From Acidobacteriota bacterium (GTDB lineage Bacteria > Acidobacteriota > Thermoanaerobaculia > UBA5066), in the NCBI GenBank assembly GCA_008363385.1, contig RHKY01000048.1, forward strand, positions 1-53,442: 53,442 nucleotides of DNA. The letters are read 5' to 3'. Both the position numbers and the translations under genes were made by a program. Under the pieces are notes generated by a model. It searched no databases. It had not been told where the DNA came from and worked only from the letters and a program-made list of their open reading frames with translations. Positions 32,322-40,249 of this stretch are shown here, in pieces. Position 1 is the first letter of the stretch, and the number at the start of each line of letters is the position of its first letter.

Positions 32322-32978
32322 GTGGCTCCGGGCGGAGACGACGGTTGCCGGGTCGTCCCGGTCACGATCCCCGGGCCCGCGGGGGCGCTGGAGGGGGCGC
32401 TGCGCCTCCCGCCTCGCCCGGCGGGGGTGGCGGTCTTCGCGCACCCCCACCCGTTGCACGGCGGGACGATGCACACGAAGGTCGTCCACCGCGCCGCGCG
32501 CTTCCTCTCCTCCCGCCTCTCCCTGTCGGCTCTGAGGTTCAACTTCCGCGGGGTGGGCTCCTCGGAGGGGACGCACGACGAGGGGCGGGGCGAGGTGGAG
32601 GACCTCGCGGCGGCCGTCCGCTTCGCGCGCGAGCGGCAGCCCGGGGGGATCCTCCTCGTCGGCGGCTTCTCGTTCGGCTCGCTCTGCGCCGTCGGCGCGG
32701 CGCCCCGGGTCGGCCCGGACGCGGTCCTCCTCGTCGGGGTCCCCCTCACCCGGTGGGACCGCTCGGGAGCGGCGGGGCTCGCGGGCCTGCCGGTCGCGTG
32801 GGTCCAGGGCGAGAGGGACGAGTTCGGCGGCGGCGACCTGGCCGCCGCCACGGCCGCCCGCTTCGGATGGCAGCTCGCCGTCGTCGCCGGCGCCGACCAC
32901 TTCTTCACCGGGCGGCTCGACCTCTTCGAGGAGGCGGCCCTCTCGGTCCTCCGCCCGCTCCTCGGGGCGGCGTCGTGA
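32322..32978 (+). CDS. alpha/beta hydrolase of the COG2945 type
   Basis: 218 residues. The family signature is FAHPHPLHGGTMHTKVV (about 40-56), then LRFNFRGVGSSEG and the nucleophile elbow GFSFGS (Ser near 121). The expected late His is in GADHFF. Most relatives are uncharacterised serine esterases or hydrolases of the cytoplasm. The start is a GTG at 32322; an upstream in-frame ATG (32190) is antisense to the GAPDH-like gene. It overlaps the next gene by 4 nt (GTGA). Confidence 0.82.
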   Translation: MAPGGDDGCRVVPVTIPGPAGALEGALRLPPRPAGVAVFAHPHPLHGGTMHTKVVHRAARFLSSRLSLSALRFNFRGVGSSEGTHDEGRGEVEDLAAAVRFARERQPGGILLVGGFSFGSLCAVGAAPRVGPDAVLLVGVPLTRWDRSGAAGLAGLPVAWVQGERDEFGGGDLAAATAARFGWQLAVVAGADHFFTGRLDLFEEAALSVLRPLLGAAS

Positions 32979-33355
32979 AGCCGCGGGTCGCCCGGGCCCT
33001 GCTCGTGGCCGCCGTCCTGGCTTCCTGCCTGGCCGTCGGGTGCGGGGCCGTCTTCACGTTCTACGTCGCCGGCCTCTTCGGGGACGGGACGTCCGTCCCC
33101 GCGACGGTGTGGGAGCGGACGCTCCGGGCGACCTTCTTCCTCGGCCCCGCGCTGGGAGCCTTCCTCGTCCTCTTGGCCGCGGCGGGGCTCCTGCGCTGGC
33201 GGACGGGGGTCCTTCCCTGGGCCACGGGGGCGCTGGCCGTCGTCTTCCTGGCCCGCTGGGACGCCGGGATCCTGACGGTCGTCGACGGCGTCCTCGCCGC
33301 GGCGCTGGTCGCGGCGGCCGCCTGGTCGGACCACGTCCGGCGGCGGACCCGCTGA
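32975..33355 (+). CDS. small polytopic membrane protein, unknown function
   Basis: 126 residues with three or four hydrophobic helices (about 6-30, 48-68, 78-95, 98-116) and short polar loops; the C-terminus is RRRTR. No family is recognised. The GTG start overlaps the hydrolase stop, so the two are translationally coupled and may act together. The first helix includes a Cys-Gly-Ala after a possible signal, but there is no convincing lipobox. Confidence 0.7.
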   Translation: MKPRVARALLVAAVLASCLAVGCGAVFTFYVAGLFGDGTSVPATVWERTLRATFFLGPALGAFLVLLAAAGLLRWRTGVLPWATGALAVVFLARWDAGILTVVDGVLAAALVAAAAWSDHVRRRTR

Positions 33356-33386
33356 GGCGGGCCCCCCGGCGTTGCGAGGTGAGCGC

Positions 33387-33956
33387 GTGCTGAACGACGA
33401 AGAGAGACGCGAGCTGCTGAGAAGGGCGCGGCACGCCGCGGCGCGGGCGCTGGGGCTGCCGGCGGGGCCGTCCCCGGGCGAGCCCGCCGGGGCGCTGGCC
33501 CTCCCGGCGGCGGCGTTCGTTACGTGGCGGAAGGAGGGACGGCTCCGCGGCTGCGTCGGTTCCGTCCTCCCGGAGAGAGCCCTCGCCGCGGACGTGGAGT
33601 CCAACGCCGTCGAGGCGCTCCTCCACGACCCGAGGTTTCCGCCCGCCACGCCCCGCGACTTTTCGAGGTACGAGGTGGAGGTCTCGGTCCTCGGGCCGCT
33701 GGAGCCGATCGCCGCTCCTTCGGACGTCGAGGTGGGCCGGCACGGCCTCTTCGTCGAGAAGGGGTCCCGCGCGGGCCTCCTCCTCCCGCAGGTGGCGCGC
33801 GAGTGGGGCTGGGACGCCGAGCGGTTCCTCGAGCAGGTCTGCCTGAAGGCGGGCCTCCCGGGCGACGCGTGGCGCGCGCCCGGGAAGGGGCTGTCGGTCT
33901 ACCGCTTCTCCGCGGAGGTCTTCGGCGAGTCCGACTTCCGACCCGCGAGCGCGTAG
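33387..33956 (+). CDS. AMMECR1-domain protein
   Basis: 189 residues covering a full AMMECR1 domain. The signature LRGCVGSVLPERAL (about 51-64) contains the invariant LRGC, with NAVEALLHDPRFPP and YEVEVSVLGPLEPI following. In bacteria this domain is often encoded beside Memo and radical SAM partners (AmmeMemoRadiSam), but neither is nearby here. The function is unknown; a redox or nucleotide-modification role has been guessed for the family. The start at GTG 33387 is preferred for GAGGTGA upstream over a TTG at 33372. The 3' end overlaps the convergent methyltransferase gene by 58 nt. Confidence 0.87.
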   Translation: MLNDEERRELLRRARHAAARALGLPAGPSPGEPAGALALPAAAFVTWRKEGRLRGCVGSVLPERALAADVESNAVEALLHDPRFPPATPRDFSRYEVEVSVLGPLEPIAAPSDVEVGRHGLFVEKGSRAGLLLPQVAREWGWDAERFLEQVCLKAGLPGDAWRAPGKGLSVYRFSAEVFGESDFRPASA

Positions 33957-34705
33957 AGGAGGACGCCCGCGGCCACCGCCGCGTTCAGCGACTCGACCCG
34001 CCCGAGAAGGGGAAGGGTCAGCCGGACGTCGACGGCCGCCTCGACCGGAGCCGAGAGCCCCCGGCCTTCCGAGCCGATCGCCAGCACCAGCGGCGCGGAG
34101 CTCGGGGAGAGCTGGTCGGGCGGGACCCCCCCGTGGGCCTCGGCCCCGAGGAGAAGGGCCGACCGGGACCGGACCCAGCGGACCGCCTCCTCCGGGCTGA
34201 CGGACGTGGCCGCCGGCAGGCGGAAAGCGCTCCCCGCCGAGGCGCGGAGGGAGCGAGCCCCGTACGGCGAGGCGCAGCCCGTCGTCAGGAGGGCGCAGGA
34301 GGCCCCGAACGCCTCGGCCGAGCGGAGCGCGGCCCCGACGTTCGAAGGGTCCTGGACCCCGTCGAGGAGGAGGGCGAGCCCGCCCTCCGGAAGCGGCAGC
34401 TCGCCCGGCGCGTGCCGCGGCGGCCGGGCGAGCGCAAGGAGGCCCCGGGCCGAGGCGAGGTCCGTGAGCCGCTCGATCGCCCGCGGAGAGGCCACGACGA
34501 GCTCCGCCCCGCGCTCGGCGGCCAGCCGCGCCGCGGCCTCCTCCTCCCCCCCCGGGACGTGGAAGACCGTGGAGGGGAGGATCCCCGCGTCGAGCGCCTC
34601 GCGGAGCATCCGCGGCCCCTCGAGCGCCATCCGCGCCCCGTCCCTCAGAGCCCGGACCGCCGCCGCGATCGCCGGGTTCGAGGGCGACTCGACCGTCCTC
34701 GTCAC
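33899..34705 (-). CDS. SpoU/TrmH-family RNA 2'-O-methyltransferase
   Basis: 268 residues. The N-terminal substrate domain (about 1-100; RMALEGPRMLREALDAG) is typical of 23S rRNA TrmH-type enzymes. The SPOUT knot motifs are intact: LLDGVQDPSNVGAALRSAEAFG, LAIGSEGRGLS and LPLLGRVESLNAAVAAGVLLY. It methylates a ribose in rRNA or tRNA with SAM; the target base is not predictable. The GTG start is preceded by GATAAT six nt upstream and no Shine-Dalgarno, so it is probably leaderless. The last 12 residues (KSDSPKTSAEKR) are read antisense to the AMMECR1 3' end. Confidence 0.9.
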   Translation of the reverse strand: MTRTVESPSNPAIAAAVRALRDGARMALEGPRMLREALDAGILPSTVFHVPGGEEEAAARLAAERGAELVVASPRAIERLTDLASARGLLALARPPRHAPGELPLPEGGLALLLDGVQDPSNVGAALRSAEAFGASCALLTTGCASPYGARSLRASAGSAFRLPAATSVSPEEAVRWVRSRSALLLGAEAHGGVPPDQLSPSSAPLVLAIGSEGRGLSAPVEAAVDVRLTLPLLGRVESLNAAVAAGVLLYALAGRKSDSPKTSAEKR

Positions 34706-34711
34706 GCGCCC

Positions 34712-34717
34712 ATTATC
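34712..34717 (-). promoter_or_regulatory. -10 element 6 nt before the methyltransferase GTG
   Basis: On the minus strand GATAAT (34717-34712) is followed by GGGCGC and the GTG at 34705. This is the same layout as the TATAAT-N6-GTG of the nfeD gene. Confidence 0.45.
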
Positions 34718-34808
34718 CCGGCACGCAGGCCCCGCTCCCGTGAAAGCGAGACCACCGCCGGGCGCGCCGTCTCCCTCGACGAGATCGCCCCCGCGGCAGG
34801 GAGAGGGC

Positions 34809-36074
34809 TCACCGCGCCCGTGCCGTCTCCGTCCTGATCCGTTCCAGGAGCACTTCCACGCCCCTCTCCAGCATCCGGTCCGCCCCCGCGCCGCCGCTCT
34901 CCCCGTCGAAAGCGATCGGCGCGTCCCGGAGGAACGCGCGGTGCGCCCACTCCTCCCGTTCGGCGTCCTCGAGGACGACCTCGAGCCCCGGATCGGGCGC
35001 GACGCCGGCGAGGTCCGGCCCGTCGGCGAAGCGGTCGAAGCTCGTCCCGGAAGGGCGCACGTGGAGGCCCGTCGTCAGGACGAGGCCCCCCTCGCCGAGC
35101 GAGATCCGCTCCTGGACCCGCCCCTTCCCGAACGTCCGCTGCCCGACGAACGAGGCGCGCGCGTTGTCCTGCAGCGCGGCCGCGAGGAACTCGGAGGACG
35201 AGGCCGTGCCGGAGTCGATCAGGACGACGAGGGGCGCGTCGGTGCAGGCGCCGGGGGACGCGTCCCACCGCGTCGTCCCCTGCCGCGAGACGACGCTGAG
35301 GATCCGCCCGCCGTGCAGGAAGAGGTCGGCGACCCCGACCGCCGCCGCCATCAGCCCGCCCTCGCTCTCGCGCAGGTCGAGGACGAGCCCGCGAAGGCCT
35401 TCGCGCTCGAGCTCCGCGAGGGCCGTCTCGACCTCGAGAACCGTGTCTTCGGCGAGGCGCGAGATCCGGACGTACGCGAGGCGCTCCCGCGCGTCGAGGA
35501 CGTACCCGGACCTGCCGTCCCGGCCTCGCCGGACGCCGCGCACGCTCGGGAGCGCGACGGGCCTCCGCTCGACGCGGAGCGTCGAGGGCGCCGACGACCC
35601 CCTGCGGCAGACGGCCAGATCGACGACGCTCCCGCGCGGTCCGAGGAGGAGCGCCCGGACCTCGTCGAACGTCGGTTCCGACAGGGGTCGTCCGTCCACG
35701 GCGGCGATCCGGTCGCCCTCGCGGAGGCCCGCCGCGGCGCCGCCCGAGCCGATCAGAAGACGCTCGACGACGGGGAGGCGCTCCCCGGCGTCCAGCCCGA
35801 ACGTGATGCCGACGCCGCAGAGCTCCGCGGAGAGGCGGTCGTCGAACTCGGCCCACTCGCGAGCGTCGAGGTAGCGCGAGTAGGGGTCGATCTCCTTCAG
35901 CAGGGCTTGGAGCGCCCGCAGCTCCAGCTCCTCGCGCGACGTTTCCCGGAGCGAGCTGGTCCGGACGACCTCGAGCGCCTCGACGAGGCGCCCCGCCGGA
36001 AGCCCCTCTGCGGGCGCGCGGCCGGGCCACGTCGACAGCACGCACGCCGCCAGGGCGAGCAGGGACCTGCGCAT
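34809..36074 (-). CDS. CtpA-like S41 (tail-specific/carboxy-terminal) protease
   Basis: 421 residues, exported by a signal peptide (about 1-22, ending PGRAPAEG). It has an N-terminal helical region with KEIDPYSRYLDAREW, a PDZ domain (about 85-165, GGAAAGLREGDRIAAVDG) and the protease core. The Ser box is SGTASSSEFLAAALQDNARASFVGQRTFGKG, where the Lys of TFGKG is the general base. It would trim C-termini of periplasmic proteins. GGGAGG precedes the ATG, with TACGCT further upstream. It is alone on its strand between the pckA terminator and the methyltransferase gene, 103 nt away. Confidence 0.93.
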   Translation of the reverse strand: MRRSLLALAACVLSTWPGRAPAEGLPAGRLVEALEVVRTSSLRETSREELELRALQALLKEIDPYSRYLDAREWAEFDDRLSAELCGVGITFGLDAGERLPVVERLLIGSGGAAAGLREGDRIAAVDGRPLSEPTFDEVRALLLGPRGSVVDLAVCRRGSSAPSTLRVERRPVALPSVRGVRRGRDGRSGYVLDARERLAYVRISRLAEDTVLEVETALAELEREGLRGLVLDLRESEGGLMAAAVGVADLFLHGGRILSVVSRQGTTRWDASPGACTDAPLVVLIDSGTASSSEFLAAALQDNARASFVGQRTFGKGRVQERISLGEGGLVLTTGLHVRPSGTSFDRFADGPDLAGVAPDPGLEVVLEDAEREEWAHRAFLRDAPIAFDGESGGAGADRMLERGVEVLLERIRTETARAR

Positions 36075-36155
36075 GAATCCGCCTCCCGGCGGAGCGTAGC
36101 AGCCGGGGCGCTCGCGGCGTCCCCGGTCGGGGCCGGCGAGGACCCGGGCGAGGAA

Positions 36156-36185
36156 GAGGGGAGCCCGCTCGCGCGGGCTCCCCTC
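36156..36185 (-). terminator. terminator of the aminotransferase-pckA operon
   Basis: A perfect 13-bp stem, GAGGGGAGCCCGC (36156-36168) with GCGGGCTCCCCTC (36173-36185), around a TCGC loop (GCGA, a GNRA tetraloop, on the minus strand), followed on the minus strand by TTCCTCG. It lies 26 nt after the pckA stop. Confidence 0.7.
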
Positions 36186-36210
36186 GGGCCGGGACGTGCG
36201 GGTCGAGGGC

Positions 36211-37851
36211 CTACACCTTCGGACCGGCCGCGATGACCTCGGGGGCGCAGCCCTCCTCGAACTTCTTGAAGTTCTCGATGAAGCGCTGGGCGAGCTGCTT
36301 GTAGCGGCTCGCGTAGAGCGCCTTGTCGGGCCAGGAGCTGGACGGGTCCATGACGGACTCGGGGATGCCGGGGCAGCTCTTCGGGACCTCGAAGCCGAAG
36401 ATCGGGTCCTTCCGGTACTCGACGCCGTGGAGCGTTCCGTCGAGGGCGGCGTCGAGGAGCGCGCGGGTGTAGCGGATGGAGATCCGCTTGCCGACGTTGT
36501 AGGGGCCGCCCACCCAGCCGGTGTTCAGGAGCCAGCAGCTGACGCCGTAGCGCTCGATCTTCCTCTTCAGGAGGTCGGCGTAGAAGTAGGGGTGGTGGAC
36601 CATGAAGGGCCCGCCGAAGCAGGCCGAGAAGGTCAGCTCGGGCTCCTTGCCCAGGCCCGCCTCGGTGCCGGCGATCTTCGACGTGTAGCCGGAGATGAAC
36701 TGGTAGAGCGCCTGGTCGGGCGTCAGGCGCGCGATCGGCGGCAGGACCCCCTGCGCGTCGCAGGTGAGGAAGATGATGTTCTTCGGGTGGCCGGCCCTCT
36801 TCTCGGGGACGGCGTTGGCGATGAACTCGAGCGGGTAGGAGCCGCGGGTGTTCTCGGTGATCCCCTCGTCGTCGAGGTCGATCTTCCGGGTGACCGGGTC
36901 GAAGACGACGTTCTCGAGGATCGTGCCGAAGCGGTGGGTCGTCGAGTGGATCTCCGGCTCGGCCGTCGGCGAGAGCTGGATGACCTTGGCGTAGCAGCCC
37001 CCCTCGATGTTGAAGACCCCCTCGTCGCTCCAGCCGTGCTCGTCGTCGCCGATGAGGCTCCGCTTCGGGTCGGCCGAGAGCGTCGTCTTGCCGGTGCCGG
37101 AGAGGCCGAAGAAGAGGGCCGAGTCCCCGCCCTTTCCGACGTTGGCCGACGCGTGCATGGAGAGGACGCCGTCGAGCGGGAGGAGGTAGTTGAGGACGGT
37201 GAAGACCGACTTCTTGATCTCGCCCGCGTACTCGGTGTTCCCGATGAGGCAGAGCCGCTGCTCGAAGCTCAGCGTGATGAACGTCTGGGCGTTCGTCCCG
37301 TCGATCGGGGGGTAGCCCGAGAAGCCCGGGGCCGCGATGACGGTGAACTCCGGCACGTGCCGGCGGTACTCCTCCAGCGTCTGGGGGAGGAGGAACATGT
37401 TCCTCACGAAGAGGCTGTGCCACGCCTTCTCCGTGACGATCCGGACCGGGATCCGGTAGGCCGGGTCGGCGCCCGCGTAGACGTCCTGGACGAAGACGTC
37501 GCGCCCCTGGAAGTAGCCCTGGAGGCGGTTGAAGAGGTCGTTGAACTTCTCGGGGTTGTAGGGGCGGTTGTACGGGCCCCACCAGACGTGCCCCTCGGTG
37601 GAGGCTTCTTTGACGACGGCCTTGTCGCTCGCCGCGCGGCCGGTGTGCTTGCCCGTGTGGGCGACGACGGGGCCGCCGGCGACGATCCGCGCCTCGCGGC
37701 GGAAGGCGATCTCCTCGTAGAGCGCCTCGCCGGGGAGGTTCCAGTAGGCGACCCGGAGGTTGGTCAGACCGTGGTTGGCCAGGCCGTAGTCGGCCTTTCG
37801 CGCCGAGGCCTCGGCCTCGGCCGGCGTCCGGATGTCGAGGAGGTTCTTCAC
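36211..37851 (-). CDS. pckA: ATP-dependent phosphoenolpyruvate carboxykinase
   Basis: 546 residues; interconverts oxaloacetate and PEP with ATP/ADP. The P-loop/kinase-1a is FFGLSGTGKTTLSADPKRSLIGDDEHGW, which marks the ATP type and includes the metal-binding DDEHG. Upstream is the substrate-binding GPYNRPYNPEKFNDLF, and HRFGTILENVVFD follows. It starts at GTG 37851 in a GTGA overlap with the aminotransferase. The pair links PEP, oxaloacetate and aspartate, the input of the lysine operon. The direction (gluconeogenic or anaplerotic) is not decided by sequence. Confidence 0.96.
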   Translation of the reverse strand: MKNLLDIRTPAEAEASARKADYGLANHGLTNLRVAYWNLPGEALYEEIAFRREARIVAGGPVVAHTGKHTGRAASDKAVVKEASTEGHVWWGPYNRPYNPEKFNDLFNRLQGYFQGRDVFVQDVYAGADPAYRIPVRIVTEKAWHSLFVRNMFLLPQTLEEYRRHVPEFTVIAAPGFSGYPPIDGTNAQTFITLSFEQRLCLIGNTEYAGEIKKSVFTVLNYLLPLDGVLSMHASANVGKGGDSALFFGLSGTGKTTLSADPKRSLIGDDEHGWSDEGVFNIEGGCYAKVIQLSPTAEPEIHSTTHRFGTILENVVFDPVTRKIDLDDEGITENTRGSYPLEFIANAVPEKRAGHPKNIIFLTCDAQGVLPPIARLTPDQALYQFISGYTSKIAGTEAGLGKEPELTFSACFGGPFMVHHPYFYADLLKRKIERYGVSCWLLNTGWVGGPYNVGKRISIRYTRALLDAALDGTLHGVEYRKDPIFGFEVPKSCPGIPESVMDPSSSWPDKALYASRYKQLAQRFIENFKKFEEGCAPEVIAAGPKV

Positions 37852-39065
37852 AGCCAGTCCCTCACGAGCTTCTTCTCGCCGACGTAGATCTCGTTCGGCG
37901 CCTCGGGGTCGAGCGCCCACTTCATCCGGGAGATCCCCTCGGTGATCTCCTTGATCGTCCCGGCGTACGAGAGGCGGAGGTGGCCCTCCATCCCGAACTC
38001 GCGGCCGGGGACGGTCACGACGAGCGCCTTCTTCAGGAGGAAGTCCGACAGCTCGACCGACTTCTGGGAGTAGGCCCGGAAGTCGGGGAGGCAGTAGTAC
38101 GTCCCGTCGGGCCGGATCGTCCTCACGCCGTTGAACGACGCGAGCTCCTGGAGCATGACGTTCCGGTTGTTCTCCAGCGTCAGCCGCAGGCTCTCCACGG
38201 CGCTCTGGAGCCCCGACATCGCCCCCTCGGCCGCGGCCTGGAGGAGGACGGAGACCGTCGTCGTGATCTGGCCCTGGACGTTCGTCATGATCTGGACGAG
38301 GGGCCGCGGCGCGATCGCCCAGCCGATCCGGAATCCGGTCATCCCGTAGAGCTTCGAGACGCCGTTCACCGCGATCACCTTCGACGACTCGGTGTCCTTC
38401 TTCGTGTACGTGAAGCAGCTGGGCGACCGCTTCCCGTCGAAGACGAGCTTGTGGTAGATGTCGTCCATGACGAGCCAGATCCCCTTGCGCTCGCAGAAGT
38501 CGACGAGCCAGGCGACGAGGCTCTCGGGGTAGAGGACGCCCGAGGGGTTGTTCGGGCTGTTGCAGATGACGACGCGCGTCGCCGACCCGACGGCCCTCTC
38601 GATCTCCTCCGGGCGCGGGACGAAGCCACCGTCCTCGGGCGTCACGACGACCGGGATGCCGTAGCACATCCGCACCATCTCCGGGTAGCTGACCCAGTAC
38701 GGCGCGAGGATGACGACCTCGTCCTGCGGGTTGAGGACCGAGTAGAGGATGTTGAAGACGGACTGCTTGGCGCCGGCCGAGACGATGACGTTCTCGGGGG
38801 CGACGACGCGGTCGTAGCTCTCCTCGGTGTAGCGGATGATCTGCTTCTTCAGCCCCGGCGTGCCGTCGGCCGGCGTGTACTTCACGTCGCCGGTGTTCAG
38901 CTTCGAGGCGGCCGACAGGATGGCCGCGATCGGGGCCTTGTTCTTCGGCTCGCCGGCGCCCAGGTGGACGACCGCCTCGCCCTTCTCGCGCAGGAGCCTC
39001 GCCTGCTCGTTCAGCTTCAAGGTGGGCGATTCGGCGATGGATCTCGCCAGCGTGCTGAAGCTCAT
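37848..39065 (-). CDS. class I PLP aminotransferase, aspartate-type
   Basis: 405 residues, fold type I. Evidence: VHLGAGEPKNKAP, AGAKQSVFNILYSVL (PLP phosphate site), CNSPNNPSGVLY, and the PLP lysine in NGVSKLYGMTGFRIGW. Close class I-beta relatives include aspartate aminotransferase, and some members act in DAP synthesis. Coupling to pckA by a GTGA overlap favours oxaloacetate-aspartate exchange. A DapC role is also possible, because no other DapC candidate is in the window. The start at 39065 (MSFSTLARSIAESPTL) has AAGGAGGA upstream; the longer frame to 39155 is unconserved. A TAGAAT -10 lies at 39164-39159 on the minus strand. Confidence 0.9.
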   Translation of the reverse strand: MSFSTLARSIAESPTLKLNEQARLLREKGEAVVHLGAGEPKNKAPIAAILSAASKLNTGDVKYTPADGTPGLKKQIIRYTEESYDRVVAPENVIVSAGAKQSVFNILYSVLNPQDEVVILAPYWVSYPEMVRMCYGIPVVVTPEDGGFVPRPEEIERAVGSATRVVICNSPNNPSGVLYPESLVAWLVDFCERKGIWLVMDDIYHKLVFDGKRSPSCFTYTKKDTESSKVIAVNGVSKLYGMTGFRIGWAIAPRPLVQIMTNVQGQITTTVSVLLQAAAEGAMSGLQSAVESLRLTLENNRNVMLQELASFNGVRTIRPDGTYYCLPDFRAYSQKSVELSDFLLKKALVVTVPGREFGMEGHLRLSYAGTIKEITEGISRMKWALDPEAPNEIYVGEKKLVRDWL

Positions 39066-39158
39066 CGGGTTCGTGTCCTCCTTCGTGGCGGGTGGCCGAG
39101 GAGAGGCGGGCTCGCGGGAAGCGCTCTCGGCATCGGGGCGTCCCGGGCGGGACACGCG

Positions 39159-39164
39159 ATTCTA
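39159..39164 (-). promoter_or_regulatory. -10 element of the aminotransferase-pckA operon
   Basis: TAGAAT on the minus strand, 93 nt upstream of the ATG at 39065; no good -35 is visible. The rest of the 173-bp gap (39066-39238) shows only a weak CCCGG-ATAAG-CCGGG stem just after the upstream membrane gene. Confidence 0.35.
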
Positions 39165-39238
39165 GCCCGCGGGAGGGCCCGGAAGGCGTCCGCGGCGGTC
39201 GCGAGGAGCGGACGTCCGTGTCGGAGGGATTGCCCGGC

Positions 39239-40237
39239 TTATCCGGGTTGCCCCTCGGGAGAGGGCTCCGCGAGGCTCTCGGCCGGGGCGGCAGCTGCCG
39301 GCGCGCCGGGAGCCGTCCCTGTCGCCGCGGCCGCCTGCGGCACGAAGACGGGCCTGGCGGCCCGCGGCCTGCGGGCCGCCTCCCAGGAGAGGAGCGAGGC
39401 CCAGAAGCCGACCCTCACCATCGCCAGCACCAGGAAGCCACCCTGGCGGACGAGGAGGAGGGCGAGGAGCCCGCCCCCGGTCGACGGGTTCATCCGCACG
39501 CCGAGGTTCGTGAAGACCGCCTGCACGACGAGGCCCAGGAACAGCCAGGAGACGAGCAGGGCGACGGCCGAGAGCCGCGAGCCCGTCAGCCGCGCCCGGG
39601 CGACCCGGTGCGCCCCGCGGGACGTGGGGGAGTCGCCCCGCGCCAGGGCGATCCGGGCCAGGTCGAACCTCAGCGAGGCCATCAGGTAGACGCCGATCCC
39701 GGCGACGAGCGCCCACCAGAAGGCGACCGTCGAGAGGGTCCCGTGCGGGGGAGCGTCCTTGCCGGCGAGCTTCGTCAGGAGCACGGCGGGCAGCGCCGCG
39801 AAGAGCGCCCCGCGCAGGACGAGCGCGAGGACGAACCTCCCGAACGCCCGGAGGTACGGGCGGAACAGGGCCACCGACTCGGTCAGGACCCGGCCCAGGA
39901 CGGGCCGTCTCACGTCGGCCAGGAGCGCCCGGAGCACGCCGCCCGAGAGGAAGAGCTGGAGGAAAGCGGACGCGGCCACGACGAGGACGAGGAGCGGCCC
40001 GAACGAGTCCATGGCCGGCCCGATCGACCGGAGCCAGGAGAGGACGGCCCAGGAGTCCCAGCCGGCGAGGAGGGTCTCGCGGAAAGGGCTGTCGTCCAGC
40101 GGGGCGGCCATCCGCCCGAGCGGGACGCAGGCGAGGCCGGCCGGCAGGACGAGGGAGAGCCAGAGGACGCCCGCGAGGCGCCAGTGGCGGAGGGCGGCGT
40201 TCAGGCCGGAGGCGACGGGGGAGCGGTTCGCGTTCAC
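39239..40237 (-). CDS. polytopic membrane protein coupled to the M1 peptidase, unknown function
   Basis: 332 residues with about six membrane helices (near 20-40, 75-100, 130-155, 165-185, 215-238, 250-275) and an Ala/Pro-rich cytoplasmic tail. Short hydrophilic segments such as LARGDSPTSRGAHRVARARL lie between helices. No enzyme motif or known family is recognised. The GTG start has GGAGG upstream and lies 12 nt after the M1 peptidase stop, so the two form an operon. It may anchor or regulate that protease, which is inference. Confidence 0.7.
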   Translation of the reverse strand: MNANRSPVASGLNAALRHWRLAGVLWLSLVLPAGLACVPLGRMAAPLDDSPFRETLLAGWDSWAVLSWLRSIGPAMDSFGPLLVLVVAASAFLQLFLSGGVLRALLADVRRPVLGRVLTESVALFRPYLRAFGRFVLALVLRGALFAALPAVLLTKLAGKDAPPHGTLSTVAFWWALVAGIGVYLMASLRFDLARIALARGDSPTSRGAHRVARARLTGSRLSAVALLVSWLFLGLVVQAVFTNLGVRMNPSTGGGLLALLLVRQGGFLVLAMVRVGFWASLLSWEAARRPRAARPVFVPQAAAATGTAPGAPAAAAPAESLAEPSPEGQPG

Positions 40238-40249
40238 GGGCGGCCTCCG

